In this document: positions 7,000 through 14,836 of the stretch, piece after piece
Layout of the letters: each line of letters begins with the position of its first letter
Position numbering within the stretch: the first letter of the stretch is position 1
Source of the DNA: JALYUA01 sp039931865
GTDB taxonomy: Bacteria > Acidobacteriota > Thermoanaerobaculia > UBA5066 > Gp7-AA6
Length of the DNA: 35,078 nt
Direction of reading: 5' to 3'
NCBI GenBank assembly: GCA_039931865.1
Contig: JBDTRB010000027.1
Location: 1 to 35,078, forward strand
Position numbers and translations under genes: made by a program
The notes under the pieces: model-generated
What the model was told of the DNA's origin: nothing
Database searches by the model: none
What the model saw: the letters and a program-made list of their open reading frames with translations, nothing else

Positions 7000-9650
7000 G
7001 ATCGCTCTCGGGCGAAGACGAAACGCTGAGTCAGAAACGAAACCGCGAGCAGCGCGACCGCGAGACCGATGACGGAGCCCACGCGGTAAAGTGCGCCGAG
7101 GTCCCAAAGGTCGTGCAGGAACACCTTCCCGATCGTCAGAAGGAGCACGAAGAGCGCGGCGGCCCGGACCGGCTTGGAGCTCTGCGAAATTCCGAGCGCG
7201 AGCAGGATCATCGCGAAGACGCCCCACGCGACGGAATACGTAACGTCTTCGGCGAGACCTCCCCCGGAGAGCCGGAAGACCACCGTGTGTCCAGGAGAGT
7301 AGAAGTCAGCGATCTCGATGTTGACGAGCATGAACAGAAGGACTCCGGCGGCTGCCTGGAGGAGCGGACTGACGCGTCGCCGGGCGGCCCAGGGAGCATC
7401 GCGGAGCATCCGGCCGGTCCAGAGCAGTGCGACCGCGCAGATTCCGAACGTGTAGAGATACCAGTTCAGGATCGGCGTGCCGCTGCGCGCGTGGTAGTGC
7501 CACAGCGCGGGGTTGAAGACGAGACGGACGAAGCAGGCCGCCGCCAGGAGAGTCGCGGCCTTGACGAGGCCTTCTGACGGGACGCGGCGCCATAGCCAGG
7601 CGAGCGCGGCGGCTTCCAGGCCCCAGGCGACGGTGATCCACTGCTTGTCGAGAACGATCGGAACCGCGGCCGTCACGAAAACGAGGGTAAGCGCCCCGAA
7701 GAGCGCGGCGGTGAAGCGGCGGTCTTCCGGCGAAGTCAGCAGCGCCTGCGAGCGGCGGAGAGCCAGAAGCGCCGCGGCGCCGCAGACGATTGCCACGCCG
7801 CCGAGCCATGTCGAGCCCCACTCGTCTTTCGCCAGCAGGTACAGGACGGGAAAGTGCAGGATCGGGGCGAGCGCGCTCGACAGCCACGCGAGCCTGTCCC
7901 GGCGCCAGCGGCTCCATACGAAGGGGAGGGCCCAGAACGCGGCGGTCGGCGCGATGACGAGCGGAAGAATCTCCGGGAGTCCGTGCGGGCGTTTGCCGGA
8001 ACCGGCGAGGTCGGATGCGACGATCCCGGCGAGCGACGCGAAGAGAAGCGCGTGGCTCGCCAGAATCCACGCGCCGGAGGCGAACATCGTCGCGATCGCC
8101 AGCAGCCCGGCCGCGTGCGCCGCCGCGAAGATCCAGAGCGGCAGCACGGGCGCCGTCCCGGGAAGGTCGAGGAATCGGAGGAGCACGAGAAGCCCTCCCG
8201 CGAGCGATATCGCGGCGGCGGCGCGCGTTGCGGGGTGATCGCCGCGTCCCCGCCTCGCCAGGGCGAACGCCAGGAACCCGGCCGGGACGAGAGCGAAATA
8301 GAAGAGGACTTCCGTGCGATGCGTGAAGAGGTCGTTCGAGACGCGCGCCGCGAGCGCGGCGACCGAGAACGCGGCGGCGATCGGGAGCAACGGAGTGAAC
8401 CCGGCGCGATCGCCGACGAGGAACGCTCCGACCGCGAGCAGGATCAGGTATCCGCAAAGGAACGCCGGGGAGATCGCGAAACCCCCGTGGCCCGCGACCA
8501 GGAATGCGAGCAGCAGGGGACCGATCGAAGCGCAAATCCGTATCCCGGACACCCATTCGCGGCGCGGGGCTCCCGGCGCGCCTTCCGCGCCCTGGGGGTA
8601 TCCGGCGAACAGGGCGGCCAGCACTCCGGCGGCGCCGAGCGCCCATGGCGCCTTGCCGCCGTCCAGATGCGCGTCGGACCAACCCGCGAAGAGGATGGCG
8701 GAGCCGGCGAGAGCGAGGCTCGAGATCGAGAGCCACCCCCGGCGCCGCGCCAGCGCCAGCGCGCCGAAGTCGAGCAGGAGCACGTAGAGGAAAAGCGCGA
8801 CCGGGCGGTCCTCGTGCGTCGCGAGGAGATACGGCGTCAGAAATCCGCCGACGAGACCGAGCACCGCGACGATGTAGGCCCTCCGACGCGCGGCGAGAAT
8901 TCCCGCGACGACCGTCACGGCGGCCATGCAGGCGAACGTGGCCGGGGTCGAGAGCAGGGCATAGCGCGCGTGAGCGGCAAAAAGAGAGGCGTACAGGATT
9001 CCCACGCCGGCGCCGGACGTCGCCTGACCCGCCATGTCCCCGCGAGTCCGCAGAAAGTCCCCGCCCGCAAGCGCGGCCGCGCCGACGAGCAGCGCGATCA
9101 CGACGCGCCACAGCGGCGGGATCAGGTTGTGCTGGATCGAGTACTGGAGGAAGAGTCCCATCCCGATGAAGAGCGCGATGCCGCCGAGCCACGCGAAGAG
9201 GCGGACGCTGATCAGACTCTCCCAGTCGAAAGGGGGGCGCGGAGCGCGCGGCGGAAGAGGCGGCAGAACGGGGGCGGCGGGCCGAGGCGGAACCAACGGC
9301 GGCGGCGGCGGAGAGATCGGCGGGACGATCGGATCCCGTGGGGACGGAGGGGTCGCGTCGGCGGCCGTGGCAGGCGCCGATGGCTCCGGCGCGGGCGGAC
9401 GATGCGCCGACGCTCCGGGCGCGGGGACCAGCGGCGCGACCGGTGCGGGTTCGTGGGCGATCGAGGCCGGAGCGGCAGCGTGAGCTCCCCGCTCCATCTC
9501 CATGCGCGCGATCCGGCCGGTGAGCTCGGCGAACTGCACCCAGAGCTGGCGCATCTCTTTTCTGGTCCGCCGCGCCTGGACGAAGGCCGCGACCGGCAGG
9601 ACGAGGAGAAAGAGCGCGAGGCAACCGAGAATCGGAAGAACTTCGCTCAT
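6996..9650 (-). CDS. DUF2339 polytopic membrane protein
   Basis: This 884-aa protein has an N-terminal transmembrane helix (about 5-25), a charged coiled-coil segment (26-56) and a Pro/Ala-rich linker (about 57-145). A conserved entry motif follows (WESLISVRLFAWLGGIALF), then a very long run of hydrophobic helices to the C-terminus. This is the layout of DUF2339 predicted membrane proteins, whose function is unknown. It is translationally coupled to the DUF3999 gene downstream. The ATG at 9650 has no obvious Shine-Dalgarno sequence. The preceding gap (9651-9743) has no gene. Large antisense open frames over this gene reflect GC-rich codon use and are not real. Confidence 0.85.
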   Translation of the reverse strand: MSEVLPILGCLALFLLVLPVAAFVQARRTRKEMRQLWVQFAELTGRIARMEMERGAHAAAPASIAHEPAPVAPLVPAPGASAHRPPAPEPSAPATAADATPPSPRDPIVPPISPPPPPLVPPRPAAPVLPPLPPRAPRPPFDWESLISVRLFAWLGGIALFIGMGLFLQYSIQHNLIPPLWRVVIALLVGAAALAGGDFLRTRGDMAGQATSGAGVGILYASLFAAHARYALLSTPATFACMAAVTVVAGILAARRRAYIVAVLGLVGGFLTPYLLATHEDRPVALFLYVLLLDFGALALARRRGWLSISSLALAGSAILFAGWSDAHLDGGKAPWALGAAGVLAALFAGYPQGAEGAPGAPRREWVSGIRICASIGPLLLAFLVAGHGGFAISPAFLCGYLILLAVGAFLVGDRAGFTPLLPIAAAFSVAALAARVSNDLFTHRTEVLFYFALVPAGFLAFALARRGRGDHPATRAAAAISLAGGLLVLLRFLDLPGTAPVLPLWIFAAAHAAGLLAIATMFASGAWILASHALLFASLAGIVASDLAGSGKRPHGLPEILPLVIAPTAAFWALPFVWSRWRRDRLAWLSSALAPILHFPVLYLLAKDEWGSTWLGGVAIVCGAAALLALRRSQALLTSPEDRRFTAALFGALTLVFVTAAVPIVLDKQWITVAWGLEAAALAWLWRRVPSEGLVKAATLLAAACFVRLVFNPALWHYHARSGTPILNWYLYTFGICAVALLWTGRMLRDAPWAARRRVSPLLQAAAGVLLFMLVNIEIADFYSPGHTVVFRLSGGGLAEDVTYSVAWGVFAMILLALGISQSSKPVRAAALFVLLLTIGKVFLHDLWDLGALYRVGSVIGLAVALLAVSFLTQRFVFARERS

Positions 9651-9743
9651 CAGATGAATGTGGAAAAGGAAGAAAGAAGTCTAACAGCGGCAACAGCCGC
9701 TCGACGAGTGGGCGGGCGGGTCCGGCCGGCGTTTCGCCGCGAA

Positions 9744-10862
9744 TCAGCGCTCCAAAGCCGCTTCGAAGGTCTCCTCGACCAATGCCGCGGCCTGGTCCCA
9801 GGTCAGCAGAAGAGCGCTTCTTCGGGCTTCCGCGCCGAGCGCCGATCGAAGGGAGGGATCGTCGAGCAGATTGCGCACGTGTGCGGCGAGCTGCGCGGGC
9901 TCCCGGGGGTCGAACAGGAGCGCGGAGCCCGCGAGGCGCTCTGCGGCGCCGGTGCTGTCGGAGAGGATCGACGGGGTCCCGGCGGCGGCGGCCTCGATCG
10001 CGGGGAGCCCGAACCCTTCGTCGAAGGAGGGCAGGACGAGCGCGAGCGCGCCTGAATAAAGGTCTCGCAGGGCGGAGTCGGAGGGCCCCGAGATCCACTC
10101 GACCCGGTCGGCGAGCGCGGCGGACGCGACCATCGCCGCCACGTCCTGCGCATGGAAAACGTCCGTCGCAAACGGGCCGGCGAGCAGGAGATCGACAGCG
10201 GGCACGTGTCCCAATGCTTCGAGGACCGCCGCGATGTTCTTGTGCGGAGAGAGGCCGCCGACGAAGAGGAGATACGGCCGCGGCCTCGCCGCCTGCCGAA
10301 CCGCCGGCTCGAAGAAGATCGGATCCGCCGCTTCGGGGATGACCGAGATCCGCTCCGGCGGGACTCCATAAATCCGTGCGATCCCGCGGCGGGAATGCAG
10401 CGAGACCGTGAGGATCGCGCGCGCGCGGCGCAGCCCGAGCGTCGTCTTCCAGCGCCAGCGGCGCGCCGCCGCGGGGGACTCGAATACGAGCTTTCGATGG
10501 CTTTCGGCGGTGACGTCGTGGAGAACGAGAAACTCGGGAGTGCCTCGGACCGGCACGTAGGTGAGCGGAGAAGGGAAAAGAAGCCCGTCGAATCGGCCCC
10601 GCGACAACCCTCGGCTCATGCGGAACATCTCCGCCAGGGACCGGCGGTGGTCGCTCGACGCGCCGGCGCTCGCGGCGTGCCCGGTCGGGATCACCACGCG
10701 AGGCATCTCTCCGTCCGGAGGCAGGTCCCGCGCGGTGATCTCGTCGGCGGCGAGGATCCACTCGTGGCGGCCGCGCCGGACGAGAGCCGTGGCGAGGCCC
10801 CGGAGGAAACGGCCGTACCCCCGCGGATTGCTCCAGGCGCCCGCTTCGATGCCGAACCGCAC
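9744..10862 (-). CDS. GT4-family glycosyltransferase
   Basis: This 372-aa GT-B fold enzyme has an N-terminal acceptor domain with the PRGYGRFLRGL glycine region (13-23) and a C-terminal nucleotide-sugar domain starting near PYLLFVGGLSPHKN (196-209). The E-x7-E pair, Glu282 and Glu290, sits in DEGFGLPAIE. GT4 enzymes are retaining and transfer sugars such as mannose or glucose from NDP-sugars to a lipid-linked glycan on the cytoplasmic side. The start is GTG at 10862, three bases after the stop of the GT2 gene upstream, in the same operon. The exact sugar cannot be read from sequence. Confidence 0.88.
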   Translation of the reverse strand: MRFGIEAGAWSNPRGYGRFLRGLATALVRRGRHEWILAADEITARDLPPDGEMPRVVIPTGHAASAGASSDHRRSLAEMFRMSRGLSRGRFDGLLFPSPLTYVPVRGTPEFLVLHDVTAESHRKLVFESPAAARRWRWKTTLGLRRARAILTVSLHSRRGIARIYGVPPERISVIPEAADPIFFEPAVRQAARPRPYLLFVGGLSPHKNIAAVLEALGHVPAVDLLLAGPFATDVFHAQDVAAMVASAALADRVEWISGPSDSALRDLYSGALALVLPSFDEGFGLPAIEAAAAGTPSILSDSTGAAERLAGSALLFDPREPAQLAAHVRNLLDDPSLRSALGAEARRSALLLTWDQAAALVEETFEAALER

Positions 10863-10865
10863 CGC

Positions 10866-11768
10866 TCAGACCACGTTGCGGGTCGAGCCGCCTTCGCCAA
10901 AGAGATAGCCGGCCGCGTCCCCGGCGGCGCGAACCGCGAGAAACCCGGCGAGCCACAAAAGACTTCGCGGAAATGCGCGGCGAGCCGGCGTCCCCTTGCT
11001 GCGGGCGACACGGCGAGCGATTTTCCAGGCGCGCAGCGGCACGAGCGCGGGCGCGGCCGCGGCGGACAGCGCCCGCGCCGGCCACGACATCTCCCGGGCG
11101 CGCATGCCGGCGTACGAACGGGAGACGTGCCACCGCTGCGAGACGAAGTGAGATACCGAGAACGGCTTGACGTGCACGGCCTCGGCGCCCGCGACGCAGC
11201 GCCAGGTGAATCCGCGCCGCGCAAGCCCCGCGAGAACGGCGCTCTCCCACTGGTCGCCGAAAAACAGATCTCCGCACTCGTCGATCGCGGAGCGCTTGTA
11301 GGAGACGTTGCTTCCCGGCGGGCCGGTCGCGTCCGAGGCGGCGCTCATGTGCTCACTGTATTCGGTGAAGAACGCCGCCCAGTCGACCGGCGAGAGGCAA
11401 CCGTTCGTCACGGGGCCCCAGACCGCCGCCGCCGTTCCCTCGTGCCCGCCGACCATTGCGTCCTGCCACGTCCCGGTGACCTCCATATGATCCTCGAGGA
11501 TCGCGACGATGGGTCCGGCCGCCGCGCGGATCCCCGAGGCGCGCATCTGAGGAATCGTCAGGCCCTCGCCGGTCACGATCCGAACGGCAGGGAACTCCCG
11601 CGCCAGCGCTGCGGAATCCGCCGGGGCGAGCCGATCCACCACGACGACCTCGATCGACCCGGGTCGCGGCTGTCGGGCGAGGGCGGCCAGCGTCCCCCGC
11701 AACAGGGACAGCGAGTTGACCGCCGGGATCACGACCGAGATTTCGGCGGGGCTACCGCGAGCGGTCAC
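10866..11768 (-). CDS. GT2-like glycosyltransferase with EDH motif
   Basis: This 300-aa GT-A fold enzyme begins with the family's first strand (ISVVIPAVNS, 10-19). The metal/nucleotide motif is LEDH (Glu92-Asp93-His94) in place of the usual DxD. A second signature, GSNVSYKR, precedes an acidic WES region. The C-terminus has hydrophobic stretches that may touch the membrane. The GTG start at 11768 overlaps the stop of the upstream gene (GTGA). It is a clear paralogue of the genes at 11765-12598 and 20978-21856, and of the three it keeps the best acidic motif. It is likely to transfer a sugar in polysaccharide assembly; the sugar is unknown. Confidence 0.8.
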   Translation of the reverse strand: MTARGSPAEISVVIPAVNSLSLLRGTLAALARQPRPGSIEVVVVDRLAPADSAALAREFPAVRIVTGEGLTIPQMRASGIRAAAGPIVAILEDHMEVTGTWQDAMVGGHEGTAAAVWGPVTNGCLSPVDWAAFFTEYSEHMSAASDATGPPGSNVSYKRSAIDECGDLFFGDQWESAVLAGLARRGFTWRCVAGAEAVHVKPFSVSHFVSQRWHVSRSYAGMRAREMSWPARALSAAAAPALVPLRAWKIARRVARSKGTPARRAFPRSLLWLAGFLAVRAAGDAAGYLFGEGGSTRNVV

Positions 11769-12598
11769 GGCGCCATCTCATCGGAAGCTCGCAGGCCGCC
11801 GAGCGCCTCGCCGGCCGCCCACGCCGTGAGAAATGGAAGAAGCCAGGGAATCGCCATCAGCAGCTGGCGTGTGTAGCCGCGAGGCGCCGCGCGCCTCGCG
11901 ATGCGCCCTAAGAGGACGAACGGGACCAGAGGCGCCCCGGCCACTCTCAGCGCGGTCAGGAGGGCGGACGCCGCGCGCCGCCGCCCGCGGCCGCTGCGGC
12001 GTCCATGCCGAAAGCGGTTTCGGCAGAACGAGGCAAACCCCGCGGATCGCCCGTGCCGCACGACGATCGAGGGCGTCACGATCAGTGTCGCTCCAGCAGC
12101 GACGAGCGCCGCGTCAATCTCCGTTTCCCAGAATCCGCCTGCCCAGAGCGTCCGCAGCGGCTCGATCGACTCGCGCCGGTAGGCGGCGTTGTCCCCGGGG
12201 AGCGTCCTGGCTCTGTGCGCGGCAAACGGAAGCAGATACGCCGAGTAACGGCACAGGTGCACCGCCCAGTCGAGAGCGGTCAGTCCCGACGCGGGCTCGA
12301 TCGCGCCGCCGACGCCCGCGATTCCCTCGCGCATCTCGTCCCGGATCGCCTGTGCCCAGCCCGGCGCTGGGTCCATCGAGCCTGTGGTGAGGGCGACGAC
12401 GTCGCCGCGCGCGCGGGCGATTCCCCGGGACCAGAGAACCGGCACGAGCGCCGAACCTCCCGCCTCGGCCGCCGTCTCCAGCAGCAACTCGTCGTCCCCG
12501 CTCATGTCGAGCTGCGAACGGAAGGCCTCGAGATGGCTTTGGGCCGCGTTCATCCCCGCTGCCACCGCGACGACGAGGGAGATCGAAACGCGAGTCAC
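11765..12598 (-). CDS. GT2-like glycosyltransferase, possibly degenerate
   Basis: This 277-aa protein shares its layout with the adjacent GT2 (GDNAAYRR followed by FWETEID) and has the same kind of hydrophobic C-terminus. The position of the EDH/DxD motif reads TTGSMDP (71-77), so the usual acidic metal ligands are missing. It may be inactive, use another donor geometry, or partner its neighbour. The GTG start at 12598 is chosen because AAGGAG lies 8 nt upstream and a promoter-like pair lies 40-75 nt upstream; the frame stays open to 12796, but that extension is basic and unlike the family. It is first in the minus-strand operon running to 5110. Confidence 0.65.
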   Translation of the reverse strand: MTRVSISLVVAVAAGMNAAQSHLEAFRSQLDMSGDDELLLETAAEAGGSALVPVLWSRGIARARGDVVALTTGSMDPAPGWAQAIRDEMREGIAGVGGAIEPASGLTALDWAVHLCRYSAYLLPFAAHRARTLPGDNAAYRRESIEPLRTLWAGGFWETEIDAALVAAGATLIVTPSIVVRHGRSAGFASFCRNRFRHGRRSGRGRRRAASALLTALRVAGAPLVPFVLLGRIARRAAPRGYTRQLLMAIPWLLPFLTAWAAGEALGGLRASDEMAP

Positions 12599-12644
12599 TC
12601 CTGGCGCTCCTTCCGTGCTGCGAGAAGACCGGACCGTGTAGGGG

Positions 12645-12672
12645 AGAATAAGAGAGCGGACCGGAACTTCAA
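12645..12672 (-). promoter_or_regulatory. Candidate sigma70-type promoter for the 12598-5110 operon
   Basis: On the minus strand, TTGAAG (12672-12667) and TATTCT (12650-12645) are separated by 16 nt. Each matches consensus at four of six positions. Transcription would start near 12638 and give a leader of about 40 nt containing AAGGAG. The call rests on pattern only. Confidence 0.35.
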
Positions 12673-12764
12673 ACGTCGGCGTCGAAGGGAGCCCTCGGAA
12701 GAGGCATGTCGAACGATCTCTGCGCGCGGGGACTCGCCGGCGGGGCCGGACGTCGGAAGCGCGC

Positions 12765-14027
12765 TTGAGGAGCCTCCGCATCTGCCTCGTCACCACGTTC
12801 TATCCCCCCCAGAGCTTCGGCGGGGACGGAGTCTTCGTCGAGCGGCTGGCTCATGCGCTGGCGCGCGAGGGGCACCGGGTCGACGTCGTTCACGACGCGG
12901 GCGCGTTCCACGCGCTTTCGCCGGGCGGATCTTCGGCGGCGCCCGAGGTCGTGCCCAATCTGACCGTGCGGTCTCTGGCGGACGGGCCATTCGCGCGTGC
13001 GGATCTGCTCGCGCGGCATCAGCTCGGGAGCCCCGCGGGGAAGGCGCGGGAGCTCCAGGCTCTTCTCTCCCCGGACCGCTACGACGTGGTCCACTTCCAC
13101 AATGTTTCGCTTCTCGGCGCTCCCGGGCTCCTGCGCTACGGCGGGGCAGGGGGCGTGAAGCTCTGCACCCTGCACGACTACTGGTTCGTCTGCTCGATGC
13201 ACGTGCTCTGGCGCTACGACCGGGAACGCTGCACCCGGCGAACCTGCCTCTCGTGCACGATCGCGGGCCGGCGGCCGCCGCAGGTCTGGAGGTCCACGGG
13301 AGCGGTGAGCCGCTCGGCGGAATCGGTGGACGCCTTTTTGGCGCCGAGTGAGACGTGCCGCGAGCTCCACGCTCGAAACGGCTTTCCAGCGCCGATGCGC
13401 GTCCTTCCGCACTTCGTCCCCGATTTTTCCGGAGCGGATTCCCCCGGCGAACCCGCGGAGGCGGGAGTCGCGCGCCGCCCTTATTTTCTGTATGCCGGAC
13501 GGCTCGAACGACTGAAGGGGATCGAAGCGCTCGTCGAGGCCTTCCGTTCGTATGACGGCGCGGATCTCGTGATTGCGGGCGCCGGCAGTCTGGAAGGAAG
13601 TCTTCGCGAGGCGGTCCGGGACCTTCCGCGTGTCCGTTTCGCCGGCTGGGTGACGGACGCCGGGCTGCGCTCGCTTTATCGCGGCGCCGTGGCGGCGATC
13701 GTACCCTCTCTGGCGTACGAAACGTTTGGACTGTCGGCCGTCGAGGCGTTCTCCGCCGGCATTCCCGCGGTCGTGACGGCAGGGGGCGCGCTCGAGGAAG
13801 TCGTCCGCTCGACCCGCGGCGGAATCGTGTACGGCTCTGCGCGAGAGCTGCTCGAGGGTCTCGCGGCGCTCGAGTCGGGGCCGGATCTGCGGCGCACCCT
13901 GGGGGAGAATGGGCGACGAAGCTACCTCGAGCGGTTCACCGAGGCGAAGCATCTCGAGGCCTACACCCGCTTGATCGGCGAGCTCGGCGAGCTCCAATCG
14001 CGGTCGCTCGTCCCGAGGCCGGCGTGA
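12765..14027 (+). CDS. GT4-family glycosyltransferase
   Basis: This 420-aa GT-B enzyme has an N-terminal YPPQSFGGDGVFVERLA glycine loop (13-29), a donor domain beginning FLYAGRLERLKG (241-252), and the E-x7-E pair Glu319/Glu327. Between the domains is a Cys-rich stretch (Cys143, Cys156, Cys161, Cys164) after LHDYW; such a stretch is common in one GT4 subgroup and could hold a metal. The start is TTG at 12765 with a weak GGAAG upstream. The last four bases (GTGA) overlap the deacetylase start. It opens the plus-strand operon to 20990 and lies divergent from the GT2 operon. Confidence 0.87.
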   Translation: MRSLRICLVTTFYPPQSFGGDGVFVERLAHALAREGHRVDVVHDAGAFHALSPGGSSAAPEVVPNLTVRSLADGPFARADLLARHQLGSPAGKARELQALLSPDRYDVVHFHNVSLLGAPGLLRYGGAGGVKLCTLHDYWFVCSMHVLWRYDRERCTRRTCLSCTIAGRRPPQVWRSTGAVSRSAESVDAFLAPSETCRELHARNGFPAPMRVLPHFVPDFSGADSPGEPAEAGVARRPYFLYAGRLERLKGIEALVEAFRSYDGADLVIAGAGSLEGSLREAVRDLPRVRFAGWVTDAGLRSLYRGAVAAIVPSLAYETFGLSAVEAFSAGIPAVVTAGGALEEVVRSTRGGIVYGSARELLEGLAALESGPDLRRTLGENGRRSYLERFTEAKHLEAYTRLIGELGELQSRSLVPRPA

Positions 14028-14836
14028 GCGGCTCCTGGCGCGTTCCCGTCCTGACGTACCACGCGATCGGCGAAGGGCCGGTTCCGTTGTTCACGCCCGC
14101 CCGCGTGTTCGAGTCGCATCTCGCCGCGCTCTCGCGGGCCGGTTTCCGCACGATGCCGCTCGCGGAACTGGCCGCCTCGCTCGCCGCCGGAAAATCCGCG
14201 CCCGCGCCCGCGCCCGCGATGGATCGTTCGCTGGTCCTCACGTTCGACGACGGCTATCGCTCTTTCGCCGAGGAGGCGTGGCCCAGGCTGCGAGCTCGCG
14301 GATTCGGGGCAACGGTGTTTCTCGTCTCGGGGCGCTGCGGGATGGACAATCTCTGGCCGACGCAGAAGCCGGGAGTTCCGCGCAGTCCGCTGATGTCCTG
14401 GGACCAGGCCGCCGCGATTGCCGCGGAGGGGGTCGAGCTCGGCGCGCACGGCCGCACCCACGCCCCGCTGCCGCTCCTCTCCGACGGAGAGATCGAGGAT
14501 GAAGTCGCGGGCTCGCGCGCCGACATCGAATCCAGGACGGGGCAGCGCGTCCGGCTGTTCGCCTACCCGTACGGAGCGTCCACCACGGGGGCCCGGGCGA
14601 TCGTGCGCCGCCACTTCGAGGGCGCGGTTTCCGTGCGGCTCGGCCTCGCGGGCCGATCGAGCGATCCGTTCCTCATCCCGCGGATCGATTCGCACTACGT
14701 CTGCCCCCGCGCGGTCGCGTGGCTTCGGAGAGACGCCTTCCGGGCCTATCTCGCGGGGCGGCAGGCTCTGAGGGACGTGCGGCGGCGGGTCACGACCGAC
14801 TGGTCGGCCCCGGAGGCAGCCCACAACCGTGAGTGA
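14024..14836 (+). CDS. Polysaccharide deacetylase (NodB/CE4)
   Basis: This 270-aa carbohydrate esterase removes N- or O-acetyl groups. Its NodB motifs are TFDDGY with Asp75/Asp76, AHGRTH with metal ligands His142 and His146, and FAYPYG (179-184). An APAPAPA stretch around residue 60 comes from a short GC-rich repeat. No signal peptide is visible, so it probably acts in the cytoplasm on an NDP-sugar or lipid-linked intermediate rather than on finished polymer. Both ends overlap neighbours (GTGA upstream, 8 bp downstream), which places it firmly in the operon. Confidence 0.88.
   Translation: MSGSWRVPVLTYHAIGEGPVPLFTPARVFESHLAALSRAGFRTMPLAELAASLAAGKSAPAPAPAMDRSLVLTFDDGYRSFAEEAWPRLRARGFGATVFLVSGRCGMDNLWPTQKPGVPRSPLMSWDQAAAIAAEGVELGAHGRTHAPLPLLSDGEIEDEVAGSRADIESRTGQRVRLFAYPYGASTTGARAIVRRHFEGAVSVRLGLAGRSSDPFLIPRIDSHYVCPRAVAWLRRDAFRAYLAGRQALRDVRRRVTTDWSAPEAAHNRE

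Noticed and set aside
7854..10055. 733-codon open frame on the plus strand
   Set aside because: It is antisense to DUF2339 and the GT4 gene, with low-complexity Arg/Glu composition and no domain.
7306..11277. 1323-codon open frame on the minus strand
   Set aside because: It runs in a shifted frame across the DUF2339, GT4 and GT2 genes, is extremely Arg/Pro-rich and has no recognisable domain. It is a GC-rich shadow.
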